Assembly (NCBI GenBank): GCA_027532905.1
Contig: JAPZUA010000004.1
Coordinates: 23,501-87,500, forward strand
Length of the DNA stretch: 64,000 bases
DNA from: Magnetospirillum sp.
Lineage (GTDB): Bacteria > Pseudomonadota > Alphaproteobacteria > CACIAM-22H2
Direction of reading: 5' to 3'
Position 1 is the first letter of the stretch. Each line of letters opens with the position of its first letter. A program made the position numbers and the translations under genes. The notes beneath the pieces were generated by a model. It saw only the letters and a program-made list of their open reading frames with translations, made no database searches and was not told where the DNA came from. This document shows, piece after piece, positions 7,397-16,275 of the stretch.

Positions 7397-9199
7397 ATGA
7401 CCGAACTTTCGCGCATCCGCAATTTCTCGATCGTCGCCCATATCGACCACGGCAAATCCACGCTCGCCGACCGGCTGATCCAGTTCTGCGGGGCGGTCGA
7501 ATTGCGCGACATGCAGGAGCAGATGCTCGATTCCATGGATATCGAGCGCGAGCGCGGCATCACGATCAAGGCGCAGACCGTGCGTCTCGACTACAAGGCC
7601 AAAGACGGCACCGACTATGTGCTCAATCTCATGGACACGCCGGGCCATGTCGATTTCGCCTACGAGGTGAGCCGGTCGCTCGCAGCATGCGAAGGCTCGA
7701 TCCTGGTCGTGGACGCAAGCCAGGGCGTGGAAGCGCAGACCCTGGCCAACGTCTACCAGGCCCTCGACGTGGGCCACGAGATCGTGCCCGTGCTCAACAA
7801 GGTCGATCTGCCGGCCGCCGACACCGAGCGCGTCAAAAAGCAGATCGAAGACACGATCGGGCTCGACGCGTCGGACGCCGTCCCCATCTCGGCCAAGACC
7901 GGGCTCAATATCGATCTGGTACTCGAAGCGTTGGTGAAGCGCCTGCCCGCCCCGACCGGCGATGCGGCCGCACCCTTGAAGGCCTTGCTGGTCGATGCGT
8001 GGTACGACCTTTATCTGGGCGTCGTGCTTCTCGTGCGCATCAAAGACGGCAAGCTCGCCAAGGGCATGAAGATCCGCATGATGAACGGCGGCTCGACGCA
8101 CGACGTGGAGCGCGTGGGCGTGTTCAAGCCCAAGCTCACGGATTTTCCGGCGCTGGGGCCCGGCGAAATCGGCTTCGTGACCGCCGGCATCAAGGCGGTC
8201 GCGGACGTCGCCATCGGCGATACGATCACCGAAGAGCGCCGGCGTGCGGCCGAGCCGCTCGCGGGCTTCAAGCCGTCGCTGCCCGTGGTGTGGTGCGGCC
8301 TGTTCCCGGTCGATCCAGCGCAGTTCGAGCATCTGCGCGAGAGCCTCGGCAAGCTGCGCCTCAACGACGCGAGCTTCGTGTACGAGCCCGAAAGCTCGGC
8401 GGCCTTGGGCTTCGGCTTCCGCTGCGGGTTCCTGGGCCTCCTGCATCTCGAAATCGTGCAGGAGCGCCTGTCGCGCGAATTCGACCTCGACCTCATCGCG
8501 ACGGCGCCTTCGGTTGTATATAAAATCCACATGACGGACGGCAGCGTGCTCGACATGCACAACCCCGCCGACATGCCGGACGCGGTGCGCATCGACCACA
8601 TCGAGGAGCCGCGCATCAAGGCCACGATCCTGGTGCCCGACGAGCATCTGGGTGCCATCCTCAAGCTCTGCCAGGACCGCCGCGGCATCCAGCAGAACCT
8701 CACCTACGTGGGCAGCCGCGCCATGGTCGTGTACGACCTGCCGCTCAACGAGGTGGTGTTCGACTTCTACGACCGTTTGAAGTCGGTCAGCCGCGGCTAT
8801 GCGAGCTTCGACTACCAGATGTCGGAGTACCGCGAAGACGAACTCGTGCGCCTTTCGATCCTCGTCAACGCCGAGCCGGTCGACGCGCTTGCGATCATCG
8901 TGCATCGCACCCAGGCCGAGAGCCGCGGGCGCGCTTTGTGCGTGAAGCTCAAGGAGCTGATCCCGCGCCAGATGTTCGTGATCCCGATCCAGGCCGCGAT
9001 CGGCGGCAAGATCGTGGCGCGCGAAACGATTTCGGCGCTCCGCAAAGACGTGCTTTCGAAATGCTATGGCGGGGACGTTTCGCGCAAGCGCAAGCTGCTC
9101 GACAAGCAGAAAGAAGGCAAAAAGCGCATGCGGCAATTCGGCCAGGTCGAGATTCCGCAATCGGCGTTTTTGGCGGCCCTCAAAGCCCGCGACGACTGA
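7397..9199 (+). CDS. lepA: Elongation factor 4 (LepA), ribosome back-translocase GTPase
   Basis: A 600-aa protein from ATG 7397, the standard LepA length and start ([22 protein letters not shown]). The GTPase domain has the P-loop AHIDHGKST, the switch region [18 protein letters not shown] and NKVD. Domain II, the EF-G-like domain III and the LepA-specific C-terminal domain follow ([19 protein letters not shown], then [19 protein letters not shown]). LepA acts on the ribosome during elongation and 30S assembly, and matters most under ionic or cold stress. The open frame extends 34 codons upstream, but nothing there is conserved. It is monocistronic and converges on a small membrane-protein gene with a 9-nt gap. 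Confidence 0.98.
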   Translation: MTELSRIRNFSIVAHIDHGKSTLADRLIQFCGAVELRDMQEQMLDSMDIERERGITIKAQTVRLDYKAKDGTDYVLNLMDTPGHVDFAYEVSRSLAACEGSILVVDASQGVEAQTLANVYQALDVGHEIVPVLNKVDLPAADTERVKKQIEDTIGLDASDAVPISAKTGLNIDLVLEALVKRLPAPTGDAAAPLKALLVDAWYDLYLGVVLLVRIKDGKLAKGMKIRMMNGGSTHDVERVGVFKPKLTDFPALGPGEIGFVTAGIKAVADVAIGDTITEERRRAAEPLAGFKPSLPVVWCGLFPVDPAQFEHLRESLGKLRLNDASFVYEPESSAALGFGFRCGFLGLLHLEIVQERLSREFDLDLIATAPSVVYKIHMTDGSVLDMHNPADMPDAVRIDHIEEPRIKATILVPDEHLGAILKLCQDRRGIQQNLTYVGSRAMVVYDLPLNEVVFDFYDRLKSVSRGYASFDYQMSEYREDELVRLSILVNAEPVDALAIIVHRTQAESRGRALCVKLKELIPRQMFVIPIQAAIGGKIVARETISALRKDVLSKCYGGDVSRKRKLLDKQKEGKKRMRQFGQVEIPQSAFLAALKARDD

Positions 9200-9208
9200 A
9201 GCGCACTT

Positions 9209-9529
9209 TTAGCGCCAGCCGGGACGGCGGCGGCGGCGCGGGGTCTGGCTGCGCGCAGCAAGAGCCAGCCCCAGTCCGACAACGGCGAAAATCAGTGCTG
9301 CGGGCGACTGCAGCAGCGGGAACACGACGTACTCCCACAAAGCCGGGTGCACGTGCCGCACGATCCCGGGCTCGAGCAGAAGAAGCGAATCGCGGTGGAT
9401 GTCGGCCCAGACCTGGCCGAGCGGCGTGGGATCGAAGCCGCCCGTATCGAGCACAGCAAGCCCGTCGCGCACGCAAAACCACAGCGCGAACGCCAGCAAA
9501 ACCCACCCCAAAACGCGCAGCAGCACCAA
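9209..9529 (-). CDS. Small two-helix membrane protein, unknown function
   Basis: About 105 residues, with two hydrophobic segments: LLVLLRVLGWVLLAFALWFCV near the start and VVFPLLQSPAALIFAVVGLGLALA near the end. Between them is a loop of about 45 residues (LDTGGFDPTPLGQVWADIHRDSLLLLEPGIVRHVHP), and the tail is very basic (RRRRRPGW). I chose TTG 9529 (alternative GTG 9526) because GGGGAG lies 6-9 nt upstream. The longer open frame overlapping the GntR gene looks like a high-GC artefact. I do not recognise a named family. It converges on lepA. Confidence 0.6.
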   Translation of the reverse strand: MVLLRVLGWVLLAFALWFCVRDGLAVLDTGGFDPTPLGQVWADIHRDSLLLLEPGIVRHVHPALWEYVVFPLLQSPAALIFAVVGLGLALAARSQTPRRRRRPGWR

Positions 9530-9622
9530 AAGCGGCTCCCCGACCGACGACGTGGCGCAAAGGTTAGTCGATTTGGCGGAATTGCGCGAGTACCGCCAAA
9601 GCGGTTGAAGCGGTCCTGGCAA

Positions 9623-9642
9623 TCCTCTAGTCTTATAGAGGA
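9623..9642. promoter_or_regulatory. Palindrome upstream of gntR, candidate operator
   Basis: TCCTCTA at 9623-9629 and TAGAGGA at 9636-9642 form a perfect 7-bp inverted repeat with a 6-nt spacer, ending 15 nt before the gntR start codon and just before its Shine-Dalgarno. GntR/HutC regulators usually bind such short palindromes and repress their own operon, so this is a likely autoregulatory site controlling gntR-tctCBA. Confidence 0.5.
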
Positions 9643-9657
9643 CTTTGGGAGGGACAA

Positions 9658-10383
9658 ATGCTGGCATCCGACCGGCGCCTGCCGATCTATCTGCGCATCC
9701 AGGACGCGCTGGCGGCCGACATCGCCGCCGGCAAATGGCGCCCCGGCGAGGCGATTCCGGCGGAAGAAGCGCTCGCCAAGCGCTTCGGGGCGGCCGTGGG
9801 GACCGCGCGCAAAGCCATCGAAGGGCTCGTGGCGCAAGGCCGGCTCGAGCGCCACCAGGGCCGCGGCACCTTCGTGCGGCGCGCCGATTTCGGCAACATG
9901 CTGTTCCGCTTTTTCCGGCACACGCATGCGGACGGCACGCCGCTGCGCCCCACCGCAAAACTGCTCGCCCGCCGCAAAAACAAGGCCGACGCCGCGACAG
10001 CACGGCGCCTCGCGATTCCGGCGGGCACGTCGACGATCGAATTGTTCCGGCTGCGCCTGATCGAGGGCGCACCCATGCTCGCCGAAGAGATCGTCGTGCC
10101 CTATCGGCGCTTCGCCCCTCTGCTCGATCTTGCCAAAGATGCGTTCGGCGACCTGCTCTATCCGCTCTACGAAACGGCGTGCGGCCAGATCGTCGTGCAG
10201 GCGCGCGAACATCTGCGCTTCGGCCAAGCACCCGCGCACATCGCCAAGGCGCTGTGTTTGGCCCCCAAAGCGCCGGTCGCGATCGTCGAGCGCACGGTGT
10301 TCGCGGCCGACCGCCATCCGCTCGAATTCCGCGTCTCCTACGGGGCGGCCGAGCGTTTCAGCTACACGATCGACATAAAATAG
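9658..10383 (+). CDS. GntR/HutC-family transcriptional regulator with UTRA domain
   Basis: A 241-aa protein. The winged helix at about residues 8-77 has LPIYLRIQDALAADIAAGKWRPGEAIPAEEALAKRFG, and the wing ends GRGTFV. The ligand-binding UTRA domain follows (about 95-240) with IPAGTSTIELFRLRLIEGAPM and the closing RVSYGAAERFSYTIDI. UTRA domains sense small carboxylates, sugars or amines. The start at ATG 9658 has GGGAGGG upstream. It sits 28 nt ahead of tctC on the same strand, which suggests that it controls uptake of the substrate of this Tct system. Confidence 0.92.
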   Translation: MLASDRRLPIYLRIQDALAADIAAGKWRPGEAIPAEEALAKRFGAAVGTARKAIEGLVAQGRLERHQGRGTFVRRADFGNMLFRFFRHTHADGTPLRPTAKLLARRKNKADAATARRLAIPAGTSTIELFRLRLIEGAPMLAEEIVVPYRRFAPLLDLAKDAFGDLLYPLYETACGQIVVQAREHLRFGQAPAHIAKALCLAPKAPVAIVERTVFAADRHPLEFRVSYGAAERFSYTIDIK

Positions 10384-10411
10384 CGAAACAAACAAACGGA
10401 GGAAAAAGCCC

Positions 10412-11380
10412 ATGTTCGCATCCGCCAGAACCTTCGCCGCGATCGCCGTCGCGGCCCTTGCAGCCCTGCCAGCCGCAGCGCAGCCAGCCTATCCCGCACG
10501 GCCGATCACGCTCATCGTGCCCGCCCCGCCCGGCGGCGGCACGGATCTGTTCGGCCGCCAGCTCGCCGAAATCGTCGAGGCCGAGTTCAAGCAGAAGCTC
10601 GTCGTCGAGAACCGCGCAGGCGGCGGCGGCACGGTCGGCGTCACGCAGATCGTCGCGGCCCAGCCCGACGGCTACACGCTGGGCTTCATCTGGAACTCGC
10701 CGCTGACCACGAGCCCGCATTCGCTGAACGTGCTCTACACGCCCGACCGCTACGCCGCGATCATGTCGATCGGCTTCTCGTCTTACGTGCTGTGCGTGCA
10801 GCCGAGCTTCCCGGCCGATACGGGCGCGCAGTTCCTCGCCGAAGTGAAAGCCAATCCCGGCAAGTACACCTACGGCAACGACGGCGTGGGCGGCACCATG
10901 CAGCTCGCGGCCGAGCGCATCTTCGCCGCCGCAGGGGCGCGCGTGCGGCCCGTCCCCTTCGGCGGGGCCGGCGAAACGGCGCGCAATTTCCTGGGCGGCC
11001 ATGTCGACATCTATGGCGGCTCGCTGCCGCCGATCCTCCCGCATGTGCAGGCGGGCCGCGCCAAATGCCCGCTGCTCACCTCGGCCGAAGGCAATCCGTC
11101 GCTGCCCAATGCGGCAGGCCTCGGCTCGCTCGGCATGGGCGCCGAAGAAACCGTTTTGTGGTGGGGCCTCATCGCACCCGCCCGCACGCCCAAGCCCATC
11201 CTCGACCGGCTCGAGGCCGCGTTCTCGGCTGCGGCCAGCAGCACCAAGTTCGGCGAAGCGATGGCCAGCCAAGGGGCAAGCGTGCGCGTACGCGGCTCGG
11301 CGCAAACGAGCGCGATGATCCGCGGCGAGCTCGACGCGTTGGGCAAGGTCGCCCAGGCGCTCGGCATCCAGCGCCAATAG
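10412..11380 (+). CDS. tctC: Tripartite tricarboxylate transporter substrate-binding protein (TctC/Bug family)
   Basis: A 322-aa periplasmic binding protein. A Sec signal peptide (FAAIAVAALAALPAAAQPA) is followed by the family opening YPARPITLIVPAPPGGGTDLFGR, which forms the carboxylate-binding loop. The middle motifs NRAGGGGTVGVTQIV and ANPGKYTYGNDGVGG are also typical. Bug proteins capture organic acids such as citrate, nicotinate, benzoate derivatives or aspartate for the TctAB membrane unit; the ligand cannot be read from sequence. It is first of tctCBA, 28 nt behind the GntR gene and 8 nt ahead of tctB. AAACGGAGGAAAAA gives a strong ribosome-binding site. Confidence 0.95.
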   Translation: MFASARTFAAIAVAALAALPAAAQPAYPARPITLIVPAPPGGGTDLFGRQLAEIVEAEFKQKLVVENRAGGGGTVGVTQIVAAQPDGYTLGFIWNSPLTTSPHSLNVLYTPDRYAAIMSIGFSSYVLCVQPSFPADTGAQFLAEVKANPGKYTYGNDGVGGTMQLAAERIFAAAGARVRPVPFGGAGETARNFLGGHVDIYGGSLPPILPHVQAGRAKCPLLTSAEGNPSLPNAAGLGSLGMGAEETVLWWGLIAPARTPKPILDRLEAAFSAAASSTKFGEAMASQGASVRVRGSAQTSAMIRGELDALGKVAQALGIQRQ

Positions 11381-11388
11381 AGGCGGCG

Positions 11389-11865
11389 ATGCCGGCACCC
11401 CAAATTCGGCAATGGGTCGGCGATGCGGCGGTGGGGATCGTCCTCGCTGCCGCAGGCGGCTCGTATCTGTGGCTCGCGCAGGCGCTGCCGAAGGCGGCAA
11501 GCGAGCCGGGGCCCGGCGCCTTGCCGCGCTTTTTGGGGATGGCGTTGATCGTCGTGGGCGTCGGCTGCACGCTGCGCGCCTGGCGCGCGCGAAGGGCCGA
11601 AGACGAAGCCGCAATCGTCGCGTTGTGGGAGCGCAATGCGCTGGCCTGCGCCATCGCACTGCTGGCAGCATGCTTCGCCTTCGAACCGGTCGGCTTCGTG
11701 CCAACGGTGGCACTGTTCTTGGGCTTCGTGTTCTGGCGCTTGGGCGTTTTGAAGCCGATCGCGGCGGTATTCGCGGGGGCGGCGGGCGCCGCGATTTTGT
11801 GGAGCCTCTTCAGCTTCGCCCTCGGCGTGGGCTTGCCTGCGGGCCTTCTCGGAATGGGAGGCTAG
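11389..11865 (+). CDS. tctB: Tripartite tricarboxylate transporter small membrane subunit TctB
   Basis: A 158-aa protein with four hydrophobic segments: AAVGIVLAAAGGSYLWLA, FLGMALIVVGVGC, ACAIALLAACFAFEPVGFVPTVALFLGFVFW, and AAVFAGAAGAAILWSLFSFALGVGL. The GALPRFLGMALIVVG stretch after the first helix is a TctB hallmark. It starts at ATG 11389, 8 nt after tctC. TctB is poorly conserved but always sits between or beside TctC and TctA. Its stop is 1 nt before the tctA GTG start, which suggests translational coupling. Confidence 0.9.
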   Translation: MPAPQIRQWVGDAAVGIVLAAAGGSYLWLAQALPKAASEPGPGALPRFLGMALIVVGVGCTLRAWRARRAEDEAAIVALWERNALACAIALLAACFAFEPVGFVPTVALFLGFVFWRLGVLKPIAAVFAGAAGAAILWSLFSFALGVGLPAGLLGMGG

Positions 11866-11866
11866 C

Positions 11867-13351
11867 GTGGAATCTTTCGGCTATCTGATGAACGGTTTTG
11901 CGGTCGCCCTCACGCCGACCAATCTGCTCTTGTGCCTCGTGGGCTGCTTCTGGGGCACCATCGTGGGCGTGCTACCGGGCTTGGGGCCGCTCGCGGGCAT
12001 GGCGCTTCTGCTGCCGCTAACCTTCGGGCTCGATCCTGCGGGTGCGGTCATCATGTTGGCCGGCATCTTCTACGGTGCGATGTATGGCGGCTCGACGACT
12101 TCGATTCTGCTGCGCGTCCCCGGCGAAGCAGCCTCGATCGTCACCTGCATCGATGGCCACGAGATGGCGCGCAAAGGCCGGGCCGGCAGTGCGCTCACCA
12201 TCGCCGCCGTCGGCAGCTTCATCGGCGGCTCGCTATCGATCGTGGGCCTCATGGTCGCAGCCCCCCTGCTCGCGGAAGCAATGCTCAAAGTGGGGCCCGC
12301 CGCCGAAGCCGTCTTGATGGCCACGGCCCTGCTCGTCGTCGCGTTTGTATCGACGGGGCCGGCGATCAAAACGCTCGCGATGGTGCTCGCGGGTTTGGCA
12401 CTCGGCACCATCGGCCTCGACCAGCTCACGGCCAGCCCGCGCTTCATGTTCGGCAGTCTCGAGCTTATCGACGGCATGAGCTTCGTCGCCCTTGCGATCG
12501 GCCTGTTCGGCATTTCCGAGCTGCTGCTGTCGCTCGACGAACGGCTCTTGCAGCGCCCGAAAACGCCGACCTTGCGCGAGCTTCTGCCCTCGGCGGCCGA
12601 AGCGCGCGAAGCGGCCCCGGCCGTCCTGCGTGGCTCCGGCATCGGGTTCCTGTTCGGCCTCGTCCCCGGCGTCAGCCACATCGTTTCGACCTTCGTGTCC
12701 TACGCGGTCGAAAAACGCCTCTCGAAACATCCCGAGCAATTCGGCAAGGGTGCCGTCGCGGGCCTCGCAGGCCCCGAAACGGCCAACAATGCCACCACGG
12801 GGGCGGCGATGATCCCGCTTCTGGTGCTTGGGATCCCCGCCATTCCGGCTACCGCGATTCTGCTGTCGGCCATGATGGTGCACAATGTGCAGCCGGGACC
12901 GCTGCTGCTCGTCGAGCGGCCCGACGTGTTCTGGGGACTCGTGGCGTCGATGTATATCGGCAACGCTATTCTGCTGCTCTTGAACCTGCCGCTCGTCGGG
13001 CTGTTCGTGTCGCTGCTGCGCACGCCGATGGGCTATCTCGCCCCCTTGGTCATGGTCGTATGTATGATCGGCGTGTTCTCGGTGAAGGCGTCGTCCTTCG
13101 AACTGACGGTCATGGCTGTCGCCGGTATCGCGGGCTATCTTTTGCGCAAATTCCGCTACGACGTCGCCCCGCTCTTGCTCGCAATGGTGATCGGCGACCG
13201 CATGGAAGTGGGCTTCCGGCGCGCTTTGACGATCTCGCAGGGGGACTACGCGATCTTCACGCAAGGGGCCGTCGTGCAGCTGTTTTTGGGCATTCTGGCG
13301 CTTGTGGCCTGCCTGCAGATCGGCGCCAAATTGCTGGGATATCGGCGCTGA
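11867..13351 (+). CDS. tctA: Tripartite tricarboxylate transporter large membrane subunit TctA
   Basis: A 494-aa integral membrane protein starting at GTG 11867. The two TctA signature regions are present: GTIVGVLPGLGPLAGMALLLPLTF near residue 30, and its inverted-topology counterpart GFLFGLVPGVSHIVSTFVSYAVEKRLSKHPEQFGKGA near residue 260. The second is followed by ETANNATTGAAMIPLLVLGIP. TctA forms the ion-coupled transport path for a carboxylate delivered by TctC. It closes the gntR-tctCBA operon. A tRNA-Ser gene begins 64 bp downstream. Confidence 0.95.
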   Translation: MESFGYLMNGFAVALTPTNLLLCLVGCFWGTIVGVLPGLGPLAGMALLLPLTFGLDPAGAVIMLAGIFYGAMYGGSTTSILLRVPGEAASIVTCIDGHEMARKGRAGSALTIAAVGSFIGGSLSIVGLMVAAPLLAEAMLKVGPAAEAVLMATALLVVAFVSTGPAIKTLAMVLAGLALGTIGLDQLTASPRFMFGSLELIDGMSFVALAIGLFGISELLLSLDERLLQRPKTPTLRELLPSAAEAREAAPAVLRGSGIGFLFGLVPGVSHIVSTFVSYAVEKRLSKHPEQFGKGAVAGLAGPETANNATTGAAMIPLLVLGIPAIPATAILLSAMMVHNVQPGPLLLVERPDVFWGLVASMYIGNAILLLLNLPLVGLFVSLLRTPMGYLAPLVMVVCMIGVFSVKASSFELTVMAVAGIAGYLLRKFRYDVAPLLLAMVIGDRMEVGFRRALTISQGDYAIFTQGAVVQLFLGILALVACLQIGAKLLGYRR

Positions 13352-13415
13352 AAACCGCCCCCGATCCCAGGCTTGGACGAAACCGCGCGTCTTTGCTATA
13401 GAACCGCACGCGTGC

Positions 13416-13505
13416 GGAGGGGTGGCCGAGTGGTTTAAGGCGCTCGCTTGGAAAGCGTGTATGGGGGAAACCCCATCGTGAGTTCGAATCTCATCCCCTC
13501 CGCCA
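13416..13505 (+). tRNA. tRNA-Ser(GGA)
   Basis: A 90-nt gene with the long variable arm of class II tRNAs. The acceptor strand GGAGGGG pairs with CCCCTCC, followed by discriminator G and an encoded CCA. The anticodon loop reads TTGGAAA with anticodon GGA. GTTCGAATC marks the T arm. Its last 19 bases are repeated at 23299-23317, so the gene is also the attachment site of the downstream island and stays intact after integration. Confidence 0.97.
13487..13505 (+). repeat. attL: left attachment repeat of the island
   Basis: AATCTCATCCCCTCCGCCA forms the last 19 nt of tRNA-Ser and is repeated exactly at 23299-23317. The base just 5' differs (G here, A at the other copy) and the 3' flanks diverge at once, so 19 bp is the full identity block. 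Confidence 0.9.
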
Positions 13506-13570
13506 CCGTCTCACGAAAGCCAGTGATTGAAGGCTTTCGCTGCGTTCTCAAGGCTCTGCGGGTTCCCGTT

Positions 13571-13591
13571 GGTATACATGGCTGGTATACA
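13571..13591. repeat. Paired GGTATACA motifs beside the integrase start
   Basis: GGTATACA occurs at 13571-13578 and 13584-13591, 13 nt apart, between attL and the integrase start codon. The extended form CTGGTATACACG recurs at 23229-23240, about 60 bp inside attR. Short repeats placed near both att sites fit integrase arm-type or excisionase sites; this role is inferred from position only. Confidence 0.4.
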
Positions 13592-13598
13592 CGGGGGT

Positions 13599-15362
13599 AT
13601 GAAGCAGGTGCCCGGTATCAATTATCTCTGCCGCCGTGGGGCGGTTTACGTCTTCTATCGGCGCGTGCCCAAAGACCTCGTGGGCAAACCGGACATCACA
13701 CGCCCCGACAAGAAGCCGCTCGGACGTTTCTTCAAGCAGTCCCTCGATACGCCCGTTCTCGAGGAAGCAAAGCCGCGTGTGCGAGCCGAGGCAGACGCGT
13801 TTGACCGGCGTATGGACTACCTTCGCAAGGCGCATCACATCAAGCCAGTGGACAAGGTCTCACAGGATCAGGTGAACGCAATCGGTGCGGAGTGGCGGCG
13901 GGAAGTCTTGTGGAGCGTAGGGCGTGACCCCTTCTCCATCCGCGATGAAGCCGACCGGGATGCGAGGCCGTCCACACGCGACATCTTCGCCGACAGTTTG
14001 AGCGAGGCGGGGAACGAAGGGTTCCGCGCCGTTGCCCCGGAGGTGACGCAGCTTCTTGCCGATAGAGGGCTTTCCCTATCTTGGAAGTCCGACGAATTCC
14101 GCCGCCTTTGCGATGCCCTGATATCCGCTAAGCGAGAGGCTCTGACGCTGGTTGATCGCGTGCTTGCGCATGAGTCGCTCGACTTCGACAGGATCATCGA
14201 AGCTCCCACCGCCAAAGGCCCGATGTTCTCCGAGGTGTCCTCACGGTGGCTGACAGAAAAGGCGGCACGGCGCTGGGTACCGAAGACTGAACACGAGCAT
14301 CGCGTCTGGACAAAGCACTTCCAAACCGTGTGCGGTAACCGCCCCATCCCCGCTTACGCGAAAGCCGACGGGCGGGCATTCCGCGACGTGCTCGTCTCGT
14401 TGCCGAAGAACTGGACCAAGCACCCTGCACTTCGAGACCGTGGGGTCGCAGAGGCAGCAGAGGAGGCGCGGCGATTGAAGCTCCCGCCGATGAGTGACAA
14501 GAACATCAACAAACTTCTTGGCTATGTCAGTTCGTTTTGGTTGTGGGCGCGCAAGCAGTATGACGAGGTTACGGTCAATCCTTTCGAGGGGCTGAAGCTG
14601 GAGACGCGCCACGATGCCCGCGCCGAGCGTGACCCGTTCACGACTGCCGAACTGCAAGCGATCTTCAATGCACCACGCTTCACCGGGTGCGAAGGGCCGA
14701 ACCGCCTCAACGCTCCCGGCACCTATGTTCCCCGCGACAAGGGCGTCTATTGGGTGCCGCTCATTGCGTTGCTCACGGGCGCACGACTGGGTGAGATTGT
14801 GCAGTTCCGCACGCGGGATGTTCAGCAGATTGGTGACTATTGGGTCTTCAAAATTCATGCTGACGAAGACGACATGCGACTGAAGACGCCGCAGTCTGCG
14901 CGGTTCACCCCGGTCCATCCATTGCTGGTAGAGCTTGGGTTGCTCCAGTTCGTTGAGCAACAGGGCAAGGCGGGACGCGACCGGCTGTTTCCCGAGTTAA
15001 AGAAGGGAGAGGACGGTTACTACAGCTCCCCTTTCTCAAAGAGCTTCGCGCGTTGGCTGCGTATCCTTGAGATCAAGCGCAACAAGAACGCTTTCCATTC
15101 GTTCCGACACAACTTCGAGGACGCTTGCCGTGCGGCGGATATAAGCGCCAGGTCAAGCGATGCGCTTTTGGGTCACAAGGAGAGTGGGAGCAAGGCGCGC
15201 TATGGCGGATCGAGCCCGACGCCTCAGAAGCTCCAGCCACTCGTAGAAGCGATGGCGCGCATTCGGCACGAGGGCTTGCCCCTTGTCCACCTCAAGCACC
15301 GGCCACACGGAAAGCCGCTCGGCGAAGGAGCAAATGAAGGCGGCGCGCGGCGGGGTGACTAA
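13599..15362 (+). CDS. Tyrosine-type site-specific integrase
   Basis: A 587-aa protein from ATG 13599. The N-terminus has the DUF6538-type motif (YLCRRGAVYVFYRRVPKDL) common in proteobacterial island integrases. The core-binding region lies around residues 205-335. The catalytic residues of the tyrosine recombinase fold are visible: Arg396 (TGARLGEI), His500 and Arg503 (HSFRHN), His526 (LLGHKE) and the nucleophile Tyr535 (ARYGG). The C-terminal 50 residues (LQPLVEAMARI...) are repeated as a remnant at about 17.25 kb. Its position next to tRNA-Ser and the 19-bp repeat make it the enzyme that inserted this island. Longer in-frame starts exist upstream, but the conserved domain begins here. Confidence 0.95.
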   Translation: MKQVPGINYLCRRGAVYVFYRRVPKDLVGKPDITRPDKKPLGRFFKQSLDTPVLEEAKPRVRAEADAFDRRMDYLRKAHHIKPVDKVSQDQVNAIGAEWRREVLWSVGRDPFSIRDEADRDARPSTRDIFADSLSEAGNEGFRAVAPEVTQLLADRGLSLSWKSDEFRRLCDALISAKREALTLVDRVLAHESLDFDRIIEAPTAKGPMFSEVSSRWLTEKAARRWVPKTEHEHRVWTKHFQTVCGNRPIPAYAKADGRAFRDVLVSLPKNWTKHPALRDRGVAEAAEEARRLKLPPMSDKNINKLLGYVSSFWLWARKQYDEVTVNPFEGLKLETRHDARAERDPFTTAELQAIFNAPRFTGCEGPNRLNAPGTYVPRDKGVYWVPLIALLTGARLGEIVQFRTRDVQQIGDYWVFKIHADEDDMRLKTPQSARFTPVHPLLVELGLLQFVEQQGKAGRDRLFPELKKGEDGYYSSPFSKSFARWLRILEIKRNKNAFHSFRHNFEDACRAADISARSSDALLGHKESGSKARYGGSSPTPQKLQPLVEAMARIRHEGLPLVHLKHRPHGKPLGEGANEGGARRGD

Positions 15363-16159
15363 TTACCCGCCAACGGGCTTGCCTCTGGCGGTGTCATTTG
15401 AAACACCATCGCCTTTCCATATAGCGCGATGAGCTTTTCAAAGACACGTTTAGCGTTTTCTTCAAACTGATCTATCGCGATAACATCGCGCTTAATCAGC
15501 TCTTGGCAGATTGAGTGGTTACGAACCCAAATGTCCATGAGCGCGTTCATTGCACGGCATCTTTGGAAGTGCAGCTCTGACCCTTCAAGACGCTGAGTTT
15601 TGGCCCTCTGTACTGCCTCAACGAGACTCTCTCGACTTTTCTTTATATCGTGGATTAAGGCAATTATGTCCGGAACTTCGGTGGCGATACTCCCCTCCAC
15701 TCGCTCACTTAGGTCAAACGCGCACGGAAATTGATCGGCTAGCATGTCCCGTAGTCCTGCGTGGTGTCGAGCGTTGGCCAAGTTCTCTGCTAGTGGCACG
15801 AACGAAAACTCAAGTATCCAAGGCGGGCTAATGTGCCGCGGTAACGCGCGCCGGAGAAGTTGTCTGACTTTCTCTTCCGTATCTTGCCGATGCCACCAGC
15901 GTTGCAGCATGAACGATCCGACGGCAAGTAAGCCCGCCAAGAACGCACCACCGAAGCTTCCCGCCAGCGTGGCCCACGCCTGCACGCTTGCTGCCTTCTC
16001 AACGTCGTTGATTTGATCGATCAAGCTTTCGCTGCCAACCCATATGAGGCGGGCAAGTGACATCAGCATCCAAAGTGCCGGAAAAGTGACGGCATACCAG
16101 ATAGCCCATTTGATCAATTCGCGGGCTGGGGTGGTTTGCCAAAAGGTGGGTTTAGCCAT
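15359..16159 (-). CDS. Unknown membrane protein of the island
   Basis: A 266-aa protein of no family that I recognise. Two hydrophobic helices lie near the N-terminus (LIKWAIWYAVTFPALWMLMSLARLIWV and TLAGSFGGAFLAGLLAVGSFML), followed by a cytoplasmic, mostly helical domain of about 170 residues. This contains LRRALPRHISPPWILEFSFVPLAENL and a charged helix KKSRESLVEAVQRAKTQRLEGSELHFQRC. The stop overlaps the integrase stop by 4 nt on the opposite strand. A membrane anchor plus a helical sensor or effector domain is common among island-borne phage-defence proteins, but this is only a possibility here. Confidence 0.7.
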   Translation of the reverse strand: MAKPTFWQTTPARELIKWAIWYAVTFPALWMLMSLARLIWVGSESLIDQINDVEKAASVQAWATLAGSFGGAFLAGLLAVGSFMLQRWWHRQDTEEKVRQLLRRALPRHISPPWILEFSFVPLAENLANARHHAGLRDMLADQFPCAFDLSERVEGSIATEVPDIIALIHDIKKSRESLVEAVQRAKTQRLEGSELHFQRCRAMNALMDIWVRNHSICQELIKRDVIAIDQFEENAKRVFEKLIALYGKAMVFQMTPPEASPLAGN

Positions 16160-16275
16160 GAAGATAGCCTACCGATCCCGCCCCACTTCGTCCAACTGGG
16201 CAAATTTGGGGGCAATGAAAGGTAGTCGTGGACCTTAGCAACGACGAGACCCACACGACAGGCCAATGCTATTGC

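Noticed and set aside
7331..9160. 609-aa open frame antisense to lepA, and other very long antisense frames (for example 31039-33096, 55153-57693, 41959-42255 upstream of gmd)
   Set aside because: High-GC DNA keeps frames opposite real genes free of stops. Their translations are rich in Arg, Ala, His and Asp without motifs, and the sense genes are certain.
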